From Mycolicibacterium mageritense (GTDB taxonomy: Bacteria; Actinomycetota; Actinomycetes; Mycobacteriales; Mycobacteriaceae): a stretch of DNA of 64,000 nucleotides. Within the stretch, counting starts at the first letter, position 1, and each line of letters opens with the position of its first letter. The stretch spans positions 7,130,001 through 7,194,000 of the forward strand of contig NZ_AP022567.1 of the NCBI RefSeq assembly GCF_010727475.1. The letters are read 5' to 3'. A program made the position numbers and the translations under genes. The notes beneath the pieces are model-generated. The model was not told the origin of the DNA and ran no database searches. It saw only the letters and a program-made list of their open reading frames with translations. This document shows positions 16,921 through 25,492 of the stretch, piece by piece.

Positions 16921-16932
16921 GCCGTTTCCCCG

Positions 16933-16992
16933 CGAACAGACGCGTGCGTACCCCAAACGCGACATTTTGGGGTACGCGCGCGTCTGCTCGGC
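16933..16992. repeat. Dispersed hairpin repeat between convergent genes, copy 2
   Basis: Arms 16933-16957 and 16965-16990 fold into a long stem (CAGACGCG...CCCCAAA with TTTTGGGG...CGCGTCTG). The segment 16969-16992 is identical to 1683-1706. It lies between the convergent gntP and tsnR genes, so it may stop transcription from both sides. A short A/T tract flanks the loop. Confidence 0.8.
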
Positions 16993-16993
16993 G

Positions 16994-17764
16994 TCAAGGG
17001 TGAAGCGCCTGCGCGCTCTCGTACAGACAGATCGATGCGGCGGCCGCGACATTGAGGCTCTCGGCGCTGCCCCGCATGGGAATCCGGACGCGGGCATCGG
17101 CCGCGGCGGCGACGTCTGCCGCAAGGCCGTGCGCCTCCGAGCCGAACAGCCACGCCGTCGGCTTCGTCAGATCGGCTGTGGGCAGCGGGGTTTCACCGTC
17201 GAGCGTGGTGGCCAGCACCTGCAGGCCCGCGCTGCGCAGGCCCGCGAGAAGCTCGTAGGTGTCGGGCGCCTGCACGACGGGCAGCGCGAAGATGCTGCCG
17301 GCCGACGATCGCAGGCATTTGCCGTTGTAGGGGTCGACGCTGTTGCCGGCCAGGATCACGGCGTCGGCACCCATGGCGTCGGCCAAGCGGATCAGCGTGC
17401 CGGCGTTGCCCGGTTCGGACGTCTCCACGGCGACCGCCACCAACCGGGGTGCACTCGCGAGAACGTCGTCGAGCGAGGTCTCGGGTAGCCGGCAGACCGC
17501 CACCAGACCGACCGGGGTCACGGTGTCCGACAACGCCTTTGCCGCGCGGTCGGTCACCAGCTGCACGGGTGCACCGTCCAGCAGCGAGCCGAACCGGTCG
17601 AGTGCGGCCTCGGTCGCGAAGACCTCGGAAACAAGTCCGCGCCGCAACGCGGCCTCGACGAGGTTCGGTCCCTCGGCAAGGAAGCGTGCGGCGCGGCGGC
17701 GCCCGACGTGGCGGTGCAATTTGACCGCAGCCGCCACTCGGGCAGAACGCTCGGTGAGCGTCAG
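16994..17764 (-). CDS. SpoU/TrmH-family rRNA 2'-O-methyltransferase (TsnR-type)
   Basis: 256 residues. N-terminal substrate-binding domain (RRRAARFLAEGPNLVEAAL) and C-terminal SPOUT knot with motif 1 (SEPGNAGTLIRLADAMGADAVIL), motif 2 (WLFGSEAHGL) and motif 3 (IPMRGSAESLNVAAAASI, SAM pocket). Target probably 23S or 16S rRNA; Rv1644 is the likely ortholog. The start is uncertain: homologs begin near LTERSARV, and the only codon there is CTG at 17764-17762, which overlaps the rplT TGA and has GGAGAGG 4 nt upstream. The nearest standard start is a GTG a few codons downstream. Last gene of the infC operon. Confidence 0.88.
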   Translation of the reverse strand: MTLTERSARVAAAVKLHRHVGRRRAARFLAEGPNLVEAALRRGLVSEVFATEAALDRFGSLLDGAPVQLVTDRAAKALSDTVTPVGLVAVCRLPETSLDDVLASAPRLVAVAVETSEPGNAGTLIRLADAMGADAVILAGNSVDPYNGKCLRSSAGSIFALPVVQAPDTYELLAGLRSAGLQVLATTLDGETPLPTADLTKPTAWLFGSEAHGLAADVAAAADARVRIPMRGSAESLNVAAAASICLYESAQALHP

Positions 17765-18150
17765 GCGGCCTCTCCGGATGGCGCATTGACGTCTTCGGGC
17801 AGGGCAGCCTTGGCGGCCTCGACCAGCGCGGTGAACGCAGCCGGGTCGCTCACGGCGATCTCGGCGAGGTTCTTGCGGTCCACCTCGATACCGGCGGCCT
17901 TGAGGCCCTGGATCAGCCGGTTGTAGGTGATGTCGTTGGCGCGGGCCGCGGCGTTGATGCGGGAGATCCACAGCTTGCGGAACTCGCCCTTGCGGGCGCG
18001 ACGGTCGCGGTAGGCGTAGGTCAGCGAATGCAGCTGCTGCTCTTTGGCCTTGCGGTACAGGCGGGACCGCTGGCCGCGGTAGCCCTTCGAGGCCTTCAGT
18101 ACGGTGCGCCGCTTCTTCTGGGCGTTGAGTGCGCGCTTCACGCGTGCCAT
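17761..18150 (-). CDS. rplT: 50S ribosomal protein L20
   Basis: 129 residues, standard length. A basic protein that binds 23S rRNA early in 50S assembly. The N-terminus MARVKRALNAQKKRRTVLKA and the YRDRRARKGEFRKLWI motif are diagnostic. In several bacteria L20 also represses its own operon by binding leader or intergenic mRNA. Third gene of infC-rpmI-rplT-tsnR, 39 nt after rpmI. The C-terminal tail (PEDVNAPSGEAA) is an actinobacterial extension. Confidence 0.98.
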   Translation of the reverse strand: MARVKRALNAQKKRRTVLKASKGYRGQRSRLYRKAKEQQLHSLTYAYRDRRARKGEFRKLWISRINAAARANDITYNRLIQGLKAAGIEVDRKNLAEIAVSDPAAFTALVEAAKAALPEDVNAPSGEAA

Positions 18151-18189
18151 GGGGGTGTTCCTATCGTTTCGGTATCGGGAGCGGCGGTA

Positions 18190-18384
18190 CTAGCCGTTGA
18201 GCATCTTGTTGACGCGGCCGGTGTCGTTGGCGGCAACCACGGTGCGGCCGTCCAGCCGGCGGGTGCGCTTGGTGGCCTTGTGCTCAAGCAGGTGGCGGCG
18301 GCCGGCCTTCTGGCGCACGATCTTGCCGGTCCCGGTCTTGCGGAAGCGCTTCGATGCTCCGCTGTGCGTCTTCGCCTTGGGCAT
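18190..18384 (-). CDS. rpmI: 50S ribosomal protein L35
   Basis: 64 residues, standard length: MPKAKTHSGASKRFRKTGTG at the N-terminus, HLLEHKATKRTRRL in the middle. A small basic 50S protein. It lies 28 nt after infC and 39 nt before rplT, the conserved order of this operon. Confidence 0.98.
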   Translation of the reverse strand: MPKAKTHSGASKRFRKTGTGKIVRQKAGRRHLLEHKATKRTRRLDGRTVVAANDTGRVNKMLNG

Positions 18385-18412
18385 GGATCCTCAGTTCTGT
18401 CTTGGTGTGGTT

Positions 18413-19003
<591 letters not shown>

Positions 19004-19050
19004 GGGGCCTCCTATGTTGGTCTGGCGAAGAGACCCAACCCCAATCAACA

Positions 19051-19073
19051 GAAAAGCCCTGCTCACAGCAGGG
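19051..19073 (-). terminator. Attenuator-like intrinsic terminator in the infC leader
   Basis: On the minus strand CCCTGCT-GTG-AGCAGGG is followed at once by CTTTTC. It lies 47 nt upstream of the infC start, so it can only end transcription in the leader, as an attenuator would. Confidence 0.65.
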
Positions 19074-19130
19074 CCCAATGCCGACCGATCACGGCTCGCG
19101 CCGCCTGCACCTCCACTTCTGGAGCACAGA

Positions 19131-19183
19131 ACCGGCATCCGTGGATGCCGGTGACCGGACCGCTGTACCGGTATGGTCAGCGG
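19131..19183 (-). promoter_or_regulatory. Structured infC leader RNA (hairpins)
   Basis: A 10-bp hairpin ACCGGCATCC/GGATGCCGGT spans 19131-19152. CCGCTG (19160-19165) can pair with CAGCGG (19178-19183). Further hairpins are possible at 19183-19200 and 19208-19223. TAGAGT near 19241-19246 (minus strand) is a candidate -10, which would give a leader of about 230 nt. Confidence 0.45.
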
Positions 19184-19250
19184 TGGGAGTGGGACTCCAC
19201 TTACTGTCCTGGCGTACGCCGGGACGGTCGCGCATGACACTCTACCAGTT

Positions 19251-19610
19251 ATGACGGATCCGATCGAAACGCCCGATCCAACGCAACCCCAGGTTCGTGA
19301 GCTCGCGGAGATCCCCGCCGTGGAGGTGATCACCCGGGCGGCGGTCATGTTGATGAGCGCCGCGGCCGAGAAGATCGGGCTGTCGTCCGAGGATCCCGAC
19401 GACAGCCCGCACCGCGATCTCGACGAGGCCCGCCGCCTGATCACGGCGCTGGCCGGGCTGGTGACGTCATCGGCGGAGTACCTCGGGCTGCACGCGGGGC
19501 CGCTGCGCGACGGCCTCAAGAGCCTGCAACTGGCCTTCCGCGAAGCCAGTGCGGCCCCCGACGAACCCGGCCACGGCCCGGGCGAGAAGTACACCGGACC
19601 GGTCTGGTAG
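19251..19610 (+). CDS. DUF1844 family protein
   Basis: 119 residues, divergent from infC. The core EVITRAAVMLMSAAAEKIGL and DLDEARRLITALAGLVTSSAEYLG match the small helical DUF1844 family, often found beside infC in actinobacteria. The acidic N-terminus and Gly/Pro-rich C-terminus look disordered. Start at MTDPIETP; the 26-codon upstream extension runs through the infC leader and is rejected. Function unknown. Confidence 0.85.
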   Translation: MTDPIETPDPTQPQVRELAEIPAVEVITRAAVMLMSAAAEKIGLSSEDPDDSPHRDLDEARRLITALAGLVTSSAEYLGLHAGPLRDGLKSLQLAFREASAAPDEPGHGPGEKYTGPVW

Positions 19611-19678
19611 CGGCGCAAACACCGCAGTCCAGGCGCGTTCCAACTTTTTCCCGGTTTCAGCGCCTATCCTCCCGGCAT

Positions 19679-22600
19679 ATGACCGTTACGAGCCGCGTCA
19701 CTCGTCCCGGGGTGCGGCCTAGTTCCAGATTTGCCTGGGTACCCGCGGCAGCGGGCTGGACCGTCGGCGTCATCGCGACCCTGTCGCTGATCGCCAGCGT
19801 CTCGCAGACCGTGCGCTGGGTCATCCGGGTGCCACGCGAGTTCGTCAACGACTACGTCTTCAACTTCCCCGACACCAGCTTTGCGTGGGCGTTCGTGCTG
19901 GCCCTGCTGGCCGCGGCGCTGGCTGCCCGCAAACGCATCGCGTGGTGGATCCTGGTGCTCTACATGGTGGGCGCCGTCGGCTGGAACCTCGGCGACCTCG
20001 CGACCGGTGGCGACCCGGTCGCCGATGACATCGGCGAGGTCATCGGCCTGGTGCTCCACGTCGCGGCCATCGTGTTCCTGCTACTGGCCCGCAACCAGTT
20101 CTGGGCCAGGGTGCGCCGCGGTGCGCTGCTGAAATCGGCCGTGGTGCTGCTCGCCGGCATGGCGGTCGGCATCCTCGCGGCATGGGGCCTTTTGGAGATG
20201 TTCCCCGGAACGTTGGAGCCCGAGTGGCGACTGCCCTATGCCGTCAACCGCGTCAGCGGGTTCGCGACCGTCCCCACCGAGACCTTCGAGGGCTACTCGC
20301 ACACGTTCCTCAACGCGATCTTCGGTCTGTTCGGCGCGCTGGCGCTGATGGCCGCAGCCATCGTGCTGTTCCAGTCGCAGCGTGCCACGAATGCCCTCAC
20401 GGGCGAGGACGAGTCGGCCATCCGTGGGCTCCTGGAGCTGTACGGCAAGAACGACTCGCTCGGCTACTTCGCGACCCGCCGCGACAAGTCGGTGGTGTTC
20501 GCCCCCAACGGCCGCGCAGCGATCACCTACCGCGTCGAGGTCGGCGTGTGCCTGGCCAGTGGGGATCCGCTGGGCGACCCGAAGGCCTGGCCGCAGGCCA
20601 TCGATGCGTGGTTGCAGCTGTGCCAGACCTACGGCTGGGCGCCGGGCGTGATGGGCGCGAGTTCGGCGGCGGCCGAGGCGTTCCGCGCCGCCGGGCTCAA
20701 CGCGCTGCAGCTCGGTGACGAGGCGATCCTGCACCCGGACAACTTCCGGTTGTCGGGCCCCGACATGCGCGCGGTGCGCCAGGCCGTGACCCGGGCCCGC
20801 CGGGCCGGGACGACGGTACGCATCCGCCGGCACCGCGAGTTGTCCGGCGCCGAGATGGCCGACGTGATCAATCGGGCAGACGCGTGGCGCGACACCGAGA
20901 CCGAACGCGGCTTCTCGATGGCACTCGGCCGGCTCGGCGACCCCGCCGACGGGGACTGCCTGCTGGTCGAGGCCGTGCAGAACGATGAAGCGGTCGCATT
21001 GCTCTCACTCGTGCCGTGGGGCACCAACGGCGTGTCTCTCGACGTCATGCGCCGGTCCCCCAAGTCGCCAAACGGCACCATCGAGCTGATGGTCAGCGAA
21101 CTCTGTATGCAAGCGGAAGGCATTGGTGTCAGCCGCATTTCGCTGAACTTCGCGATGTTCCGGTCGGCGTTCGAGCAGGGCGCCCAGCTGGGCGCGGGCC
21201 CGGTGCTGCGGTTGTGGCGCGCGCTGCTGGTGTTCTTCTCCCGCTGGTGGCAACTGGAGACCCTGTACCGCTCGAACATGAAGTATCAGCCCGAGTGGGT
21301 GCCGCGCTATGCGTGCTACGAAGACGCCCGGCTAATCCCACGGGTCGGCGTAGCCTCGGTCATCGCCGAAGGCTTCCTGGTGCTGCCGTTCTCGCGGCGC
21401 AACAAACAGCACACGGGTGAGCACGTCGCCGCACCGGCGAACCTGGTCGAATCGGGACGGCTGCACCACGACGGCAGCGCGCCCGACCTGACCGGCCTGC
21501 CCACGGAGCAGCCGGATCCCGAGGAGCGGTTGCCCGAGCAGGTCCGCGTGCGGCTGGCCAAGCTCAAGGCATTGCAGGCCAACGGCGTCGACGCCTACCC
21601 GGTCGGCGAGGCGCCGAGTCACACCGTCGCGCAGGCCCTGGCCGCGGACGGCGAGCACGTGACGGTGGCCGGGCGGATCCTGCGCGTCCGCGACTACGGT
21701 GGCGTGCTGTTCGCCCAGCTGCGGGACTGGTCCGGCGAAGTGCAACTGCTGCTGGACAATTCACGCCTGGCCGACGGATCGACCGCGGACTTCACGGCGT
21801 CGATCGACCTCGGGGATCTGATCGAGGTGTCCGGCTGCATGGGCTACAGCCGCAAAGGCGCCCAGTCGCTGCTGGTCGACAGCTGGCGGCTGATCGGGAA
21901 ATGCCTGCGCCCGCTGCCGGACAAATGGAAGGGCCTCACCGATCAGGAGGCCCGGGTGCGCGCGCGGTATGTCGACCTGGCCGTCAACGCCGAGGCCCGC
22001 GAGCTGATCCGGGCCCGCAGCGGCGCTCTGCACGCCATCCGGGAAACCCTGTACGCCAAGGGTTTCCTTGAGGTGGAGACCCCGATCCTGCAGCAGATCC
22101 ACGGTGGCGCGAACGCCAGACCGTTCCTCACCCACATCAATGCCTACGACCTGGACCTGTACCTGCGGATCGCGCCGGAGCTGTACCTCAAGCGACTCTG
22201 CGTGGGGGGCGTCGAGCGGGTCTTCGAGCTGGGCCGGGCGTTCCGCAACGAGGGTGTGGACTTCAGCCACAATCCCGAGTTCACGCTGCTGGAGGCCTAC
22301 CAGGCACACGCCGACTACAACGTGTGGATCGACGGCTGCCGCGAGCTCATCCAGAACGCGGCCCAGGCCGCCAACGGTGCGCAGGTGTTCCTTCGACCAC
22401 GCGCCGACGGTGTGCTGGAGCCCGTGGACATCTCCGGACCGTGGGCCATCAAGACCGTGCACGATGCGGTGTCGGAGGCCATCGGCGAACACATCACGGC
22501 CGACACCGACGTCGACACGCTGCGCAGGCTGTGCGATTCCGCGGCGATCCCGTACCTGACGCACTGGGACGCCGGCGCCGTGGTCCTGGAGATGTACGAG

Positions 22601-22981
22601 CACCTGGTCGAGGACCGCACCGAGGAGCCGACGTTCTACAAGGACTTCCCCACCTCGGTCTCGCCGTTGACTCGACCGCACCGCAGCATCGCCGGGGTTG
22701 CCGAACGGTGGGATCTGGTGGCCTGGGGCGTCGAGCTCGGCACGGCCTACAGCGAGCTGACCGACCCCGTCGAACAGCGCCGCCGGCTGCAGGAGCAGTC
22801 GTTGCTGGCGGCAGGCGGCGATCCGGAGGCGATGGAGCTCGACGAGGACTTCCTGCAGGCGATGGAGTACGCGATGCCGCCGACCGGCGGCCTCGGAATG
22901 GGAGTGGACCGCGTGGTCATGCTCATCACGGGCCGCAGTATCCGGGAGACGCTGCCGTTCCCGCTCGCCAAACCTCGTTAG
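19679..22981 (+). CDS. lysX: Bifunctional lysylphosphatidylglycerol synthetase / lysine--tRNA ligase LysX
   Basis: 1100 residues, typical of mycobacterial LysX. The N-terminal part has about six membrane segments (to residue about 230), then an MprF/DUF2156-type transferase domain (about 240-560) that moves lysine from Lys-tRNA to phosphatidylglycerol. The C-terminal part is a complete class II LysRS: OB-fold anticodon domain (about 640-740), motif 2 FRNEGVDFSHNPEFTLLE (about 855), motif 3 GGLGMGVDRVVML (about 1068). One protein both charges and uses tRNA-Lys. The product modifies the membrane and gives resistance to cationic peptides in M. tuberculosis. Start ATG 19679 has no clear ribosome-binding site. 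Confidence 0.97.
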   Translation: MTVTSRVTRPGVRPSSRFAWVPAAAGWTVGVIATLSLIASVSQTVRWVIRVPREFVNDYVFNFPDTSFAWAFVLALLAAALAARKRIAWWILVLYMVGAVGWNLGDLATGGDPVADDIGEVIGLVLHVAAIVFLLLARNQFWARVRRGALLKSAVVLLAGMAVGILAAWGLLEMFPGTLEPEWRLPYAVNRVSGFATVPTETFEGYSHTFLNAIFGLFGALALMAAAIVLFQSQRATNALTGEDESAIRGLLELYGKNDSLGYFATRRDKSVVFAPNGRAAITYRVEVGVCLASGDPLGDPKAWPQAIDAWLQLCQTYGWAPGVMGASSAAAEAFRAAGLNALQLGDEAILHPDNFRLSGPDMRAVRQAVTRARRAGTTVRIRRHRELSGAEMADVINRADAWRDTETERGFSMALGRLGDPADGDCLLVEAVQNDEAVALLSLVPWGTNGVSLDVMRRSPKSPNGTIELMVSELCMQAEGIGVSRISLNFAMFRSAFEQGAQLGAGPVLRLWRALLVFFSRWWQLETLYRSNMKYQPEWVPRYACYEDARLIPRVGVASVIAEGFLVLPFSRRNKQHTGEHVAAPANLVESGRLHHDGSAPDLTGLPTEQPDPEERLPEQVRVRLAKLKALQANGVDAYPVGEAPSHTVAQALAADGEHVTVAGRILRVRDYGGVLFAQLRDWSGEVQLLLDNSRLADGSTADFTASIDLGDLIEVSGCMGYSRKGAQSLLVDSWRLIGKCLRPLPDKWKGLTDQEARVRARYVDLAVNAEARELIRARSGALHAIRETLYAKGFLEVETPILQQIHGGANARPFLTHINAYDLDLYLRIAPELYLKRLCVGGVERVFELGRAFRNEGVDFSHNPEFTLLEAYQAHADYNVWIDGCRELIQNAAQAANGAQVFLRPRADGVLEPVDISGPWAIKTVHDAVSEAIGEHITADTDVDTLRRLCDSAAIPYLTHWDAGAVVLEMYEHLVEDRTEEPTFYKDFPTSVSPLTRPHRSIAGVAERWDLVAWGVELGTAYSELTDPVEQRRRLQEQSLLAAGGDPEAMELDEDFLQAMEYAMPPTGGLGMGVDRVVMLITGRSIRETLPFPLAKPR

Positions 22982-23028
22982 CAGGCAGCTCACAGCCAAC
23001 CGCAAGGATCGGCAGCCACGATGTTGCC

Positions 23029-24396
23029 GTGACCTTCAACCACCATCTGTCCCTGATGCACGGCTGGGTCCCCACGACAGTGCAGGTCGTGACCGCCCTG
23101 GTGCTGATCGCGGCGATCGGCTGGCGCAGCCGGCGGTGGCGGTTGATCTGGCTCCCCTTCGCGGCAAGCATCGGCGGTGTGCTGGCCGCGGCCACCTACT
23201 GGTACATCGAGGCGCAGGGCCTGTCCGACACCAGCAACCCGGCGCCACGCTCGCTGTGGGTGTGGGTGGCGCTGACGGGTGCGGCGGTCGTGGTTCTCAT
23301 CGCGGGCTGGCGCACCAGCCGGTGGTGGCGACGCGGGGTTTCGACGCTTGCGGTGCCGATGAGCCTGCTGTGCGCGGCCCTGGCGCTCAACCTGTGGGTC
23401 GGCTACTTCCCGTGGGTCCAGACGGCGTGGAGTCAGCTGACGGCGGGACCGCTGCCCGACCAGACCGACGAGGTGACGGTGACCGCGTGGAAGCGCGAGG
23501 GCACCATCCCGGCCCAGGGCACGGTGGTGCCCGTGGAGATTCCGAACACCGCATCGGGGTTCCGCCACCGGGGTGAATACGTCTATCTGCCACCCGCCTG
23601 GTTCGCGAGCAACCCCGCACCGAAACTGCCGACCGTCATGATGATCGGCGGAGAGTTCAACACCCCCGCCGACTGGATGCGGGCCGGCAATGTCGTCAAG
23701 ACCATGGACGACTTCGCCCGTGCCCATGAGGGATACGCACCGGTGCTGGTGTTCGTCGACCCCGGCGGGGCCTTCAACAACGACACCGAATGCGTCAACG
23801 GACCCCGCGGAAACTCGGCCGACCACCTCACCAAAGACGTTGTGCCGTATATGGACGCCCACTACGGCGTGAGCCCGGCCGCGGCCAACTGGGGCATCGT
23901 GGGCTGGTCGATGGGCGGCACGTGCGCGGTCGACCTGGCTGTCATGCACCCCGAGCTGTTCAGCGCGTTCGTCGACATCGCAGGTGACGCCGGGCCGAAC
24001 TCCGGCACCAAGGCTCAGACCGTCGACCGGCTGTTCGGCGGAAAGACCGCGGCGTGGGAGGCGTTCGACCCGGCAACCGTGATCACGCGGCACGGCCAGT
24101 ACCAGGGCGTGGCGGGCTGGTTCGACGTGAACGACGCAACCGGGGTGACCAAGACCGCGACGAAGGTGAGCGACCAGTCCAAGGCCGCGGACGCGCTGTG
24201 CTCGCTCGGCTCCAAGCACGGCATCGCGTGTGCGGTGGTGAGCCAGCCCGGTACCCACGACTGGCCGTTCGCGTCGCACGCCTTCGCGGCCGCGCTGCCC
24301 TGGCTGGCGGGTGCCATCGGCACCCCGCAGGTGCCTGCGACGGGACTGCCGCAGTCGTCGACGTCGGCGACCATCGTCCAGACCGCCGCGAAATAG
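23029..24396 (+). CDS. Membrane-anchored alpha/beta hydrolase, esterase D-like (Rv1639c-type)
   Basis: 455 residues from GTG 23029 (ATG 23056 is an alternative). Four N-terminal membrane segments (for example VQVVTALVLIAAIGW and WVWVALTGAAVVVLIAGW) precede an esterase domain facing the outside. The nucleophile elbow is GWSMGG, and HDWPFASHAF near the C-terminus supplies the His; these are the features of the putative esterase/antigen-85-like (mycolyltransferase) fold. It lies 47 nt downstream of lysX on the same strand, as in M. tuberculosis, so it may be co-expressed and act on cell-envelope lipids. Substrate unknown. Confidence 0.85.
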   Translation: MTFNHHLSLMHGWVPTTVQVVTALVLIAAIGWRSRRWRLIWLPFAASIGGVLAAATYWYIEAQGLSDTSNPAPRSLWVWVALTGAAVVVLIAGWRTSRWWRRGVSTLAVPMSLLCAALALNLWVGYFPWVQTAWSQLTAGPLPDQTDEVTVTAWKREGTIPAQGTVVPVEIPNTASGFRHRGEYVYLPPAWFASNPAPKLPTVMMIGGEFNTPADWMRAGNVVKTMDDFARAHEGYAPVLVFVDPGGAFNNDTECVNGPRGNSADHLTKDVVPYMDAHYGVSPAAANWGIVGWSMGGTCAVDLAVMHPELFSAFVDIAGDAGPNSGTKAQTVDRLFGGKTAAWEAFDPATVITRHGQYQGVAGWFDVNDATGVTKTATKVSDQSKAADALCSLGSKHGIACAVVSQPGTHDWPFASHAFAAALPWLAGAIGTPQVPATGLPQSSTSATIVQTAAK

Positions 24397-24400
24397 CGCG

Positions 24401-25492
24401 TCAGTAGTCGGATTCGGCCGCCAGGAGCTCGGCCAGGAAAGCGTCGTCGGAAGGTTCCGCGAGTCGCGCGCGGGCCAGCGCGCGCACGCGGGCACGGGTC
24501 TCGGCGGGCTCCCCCGCCCCGGCGCCCACCGTGAGTTCGGCCGCCGACCAGTCCGTGTTCCACGCCTGCGCCTCGAGCAGCGGCGTGCCGTCGGCGTCGA
24601 GAATCGGCAGCGTCGCGCGACCCGCCGCGTCGAACACGCCGGAGCCGTGCCACGAGCCGCACCGCAAGGTCGCCGCGATGCCCGCCGCCTGATCGGGACC
24701 GGAGAGTGCCGCCTGCACAACGGCATCGACCGCGTCGGCACCCGCGCGGACAGTCCAGTCCACGGTGTGCTCCGCGGCGTCGAAAACGCCCGGTGGCACC
24801 GCCGACCACCTGACCGAGGCGACCCCCGCGGCGATCGCCGACCGGTCGGCCGCCGCACCCGCACCGCCGGCTGCCGCCAACGCGTAGTCGTCGCGGCGTG
24901 CCGGTGTGCCCACCGTCACCGTCCATGGCAGCCCGATGTCGTCGGCGATGTTCCGGCACTTGTCAACCAGCTCGGTGATCCGCGGATCACCTTCGCGGGC
25001 AAGGCTGTCCAGCGTCGCCAGGTGCGGCGCCAGCAGGCCCGTCACGTCCGAATCGAACGTGTCGTCGGCGAAGAAGTCCTCGGCTCCCACCGTCAGCACC
25101 GCAAGCTCGGCATCGAGCACCGCGGGATCGAGCGCGGTGATGGCGTCGCGGACGCTGGCAGGCCACCAGCGTCGCAACCAATGCCCGAAGGCCAACCGCC
25201 GCAAGGAATCCGCCGAGCCGGGCAGCACGCTCACGCCCGGCACCTCGACCGGTTCGGCCGGATCCCGGTACTGCAATGCCTCGGCGAGCGCGACATGGCC
25301 GGCCTCGCCGATCACGCGCCACAGCCAGTCGGCCCGGCGATGGTCGGTGAAGGTGATCACCGGTGGCTCGCCGACCGGGGCGTCGACGATCCAGCTCAGC
25401 ACGGCGCCACTGACCTCAAGCACCGCGGCGAGCGGTCCGGGTGCCGGCGCGGCACCCGTGGCCCACAATCCCGATTCGGCGGCCAATCTCAT
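24401..25492 (-). CDS. Hypothetical protein of the TPR-CHAT island (363 aa)
   Basis: I do not recognise a family. The 363-residue protein is acidic and soluble, without signal peptide or membrane segments. It has a helical first half (SLRRLAFGHWLRRWWPAS is the most distinctive stretch) and a second half with repeated beta-like patterns (VRWSAVPPGVFDAAEHTVDW; LRCGSWHGSGVFDAAGRATL), which share the words GVFDAA and may be two copies of one small domain. The ATG overlaps the stop of the upstream 443-residue gene by 4 nt, so the two proteins are probably made together and may form a complex. The gene ends 4 nt from the convergent esterase. Confidence 0.75.
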   Translation of the reverse strand: MRLAAESGLWATGAAPAPGPLAAVLEVSGAVLSWIVDAPVGEPPVITFTDHRRADWLWRVIGEAGHVALAEALQYRDPAEPVEVPGVSVLPGSADSLRRLAFGHWLRRWWPASVRDAITALDPAVLDAELAVLTVGAEDFFADDTFDSDVTGLLAPHLATLDSLAREGDPRITELVDKCRNIADDIGLPWTVTVGTPARRDDYALAAAGGAGAAADRSAIAAGVASVRWSAVPPGVFDAAEHTVDWTVRAGADAVDAVVQAALSGPDQAAGIAATLRCGSWHGSGVFDAAGRATLPILDADGTPLLEAQAWNTDWSAAELTVGAGAGEPAETRARVRALARARLAEPSDDAFLAELLAAESDY

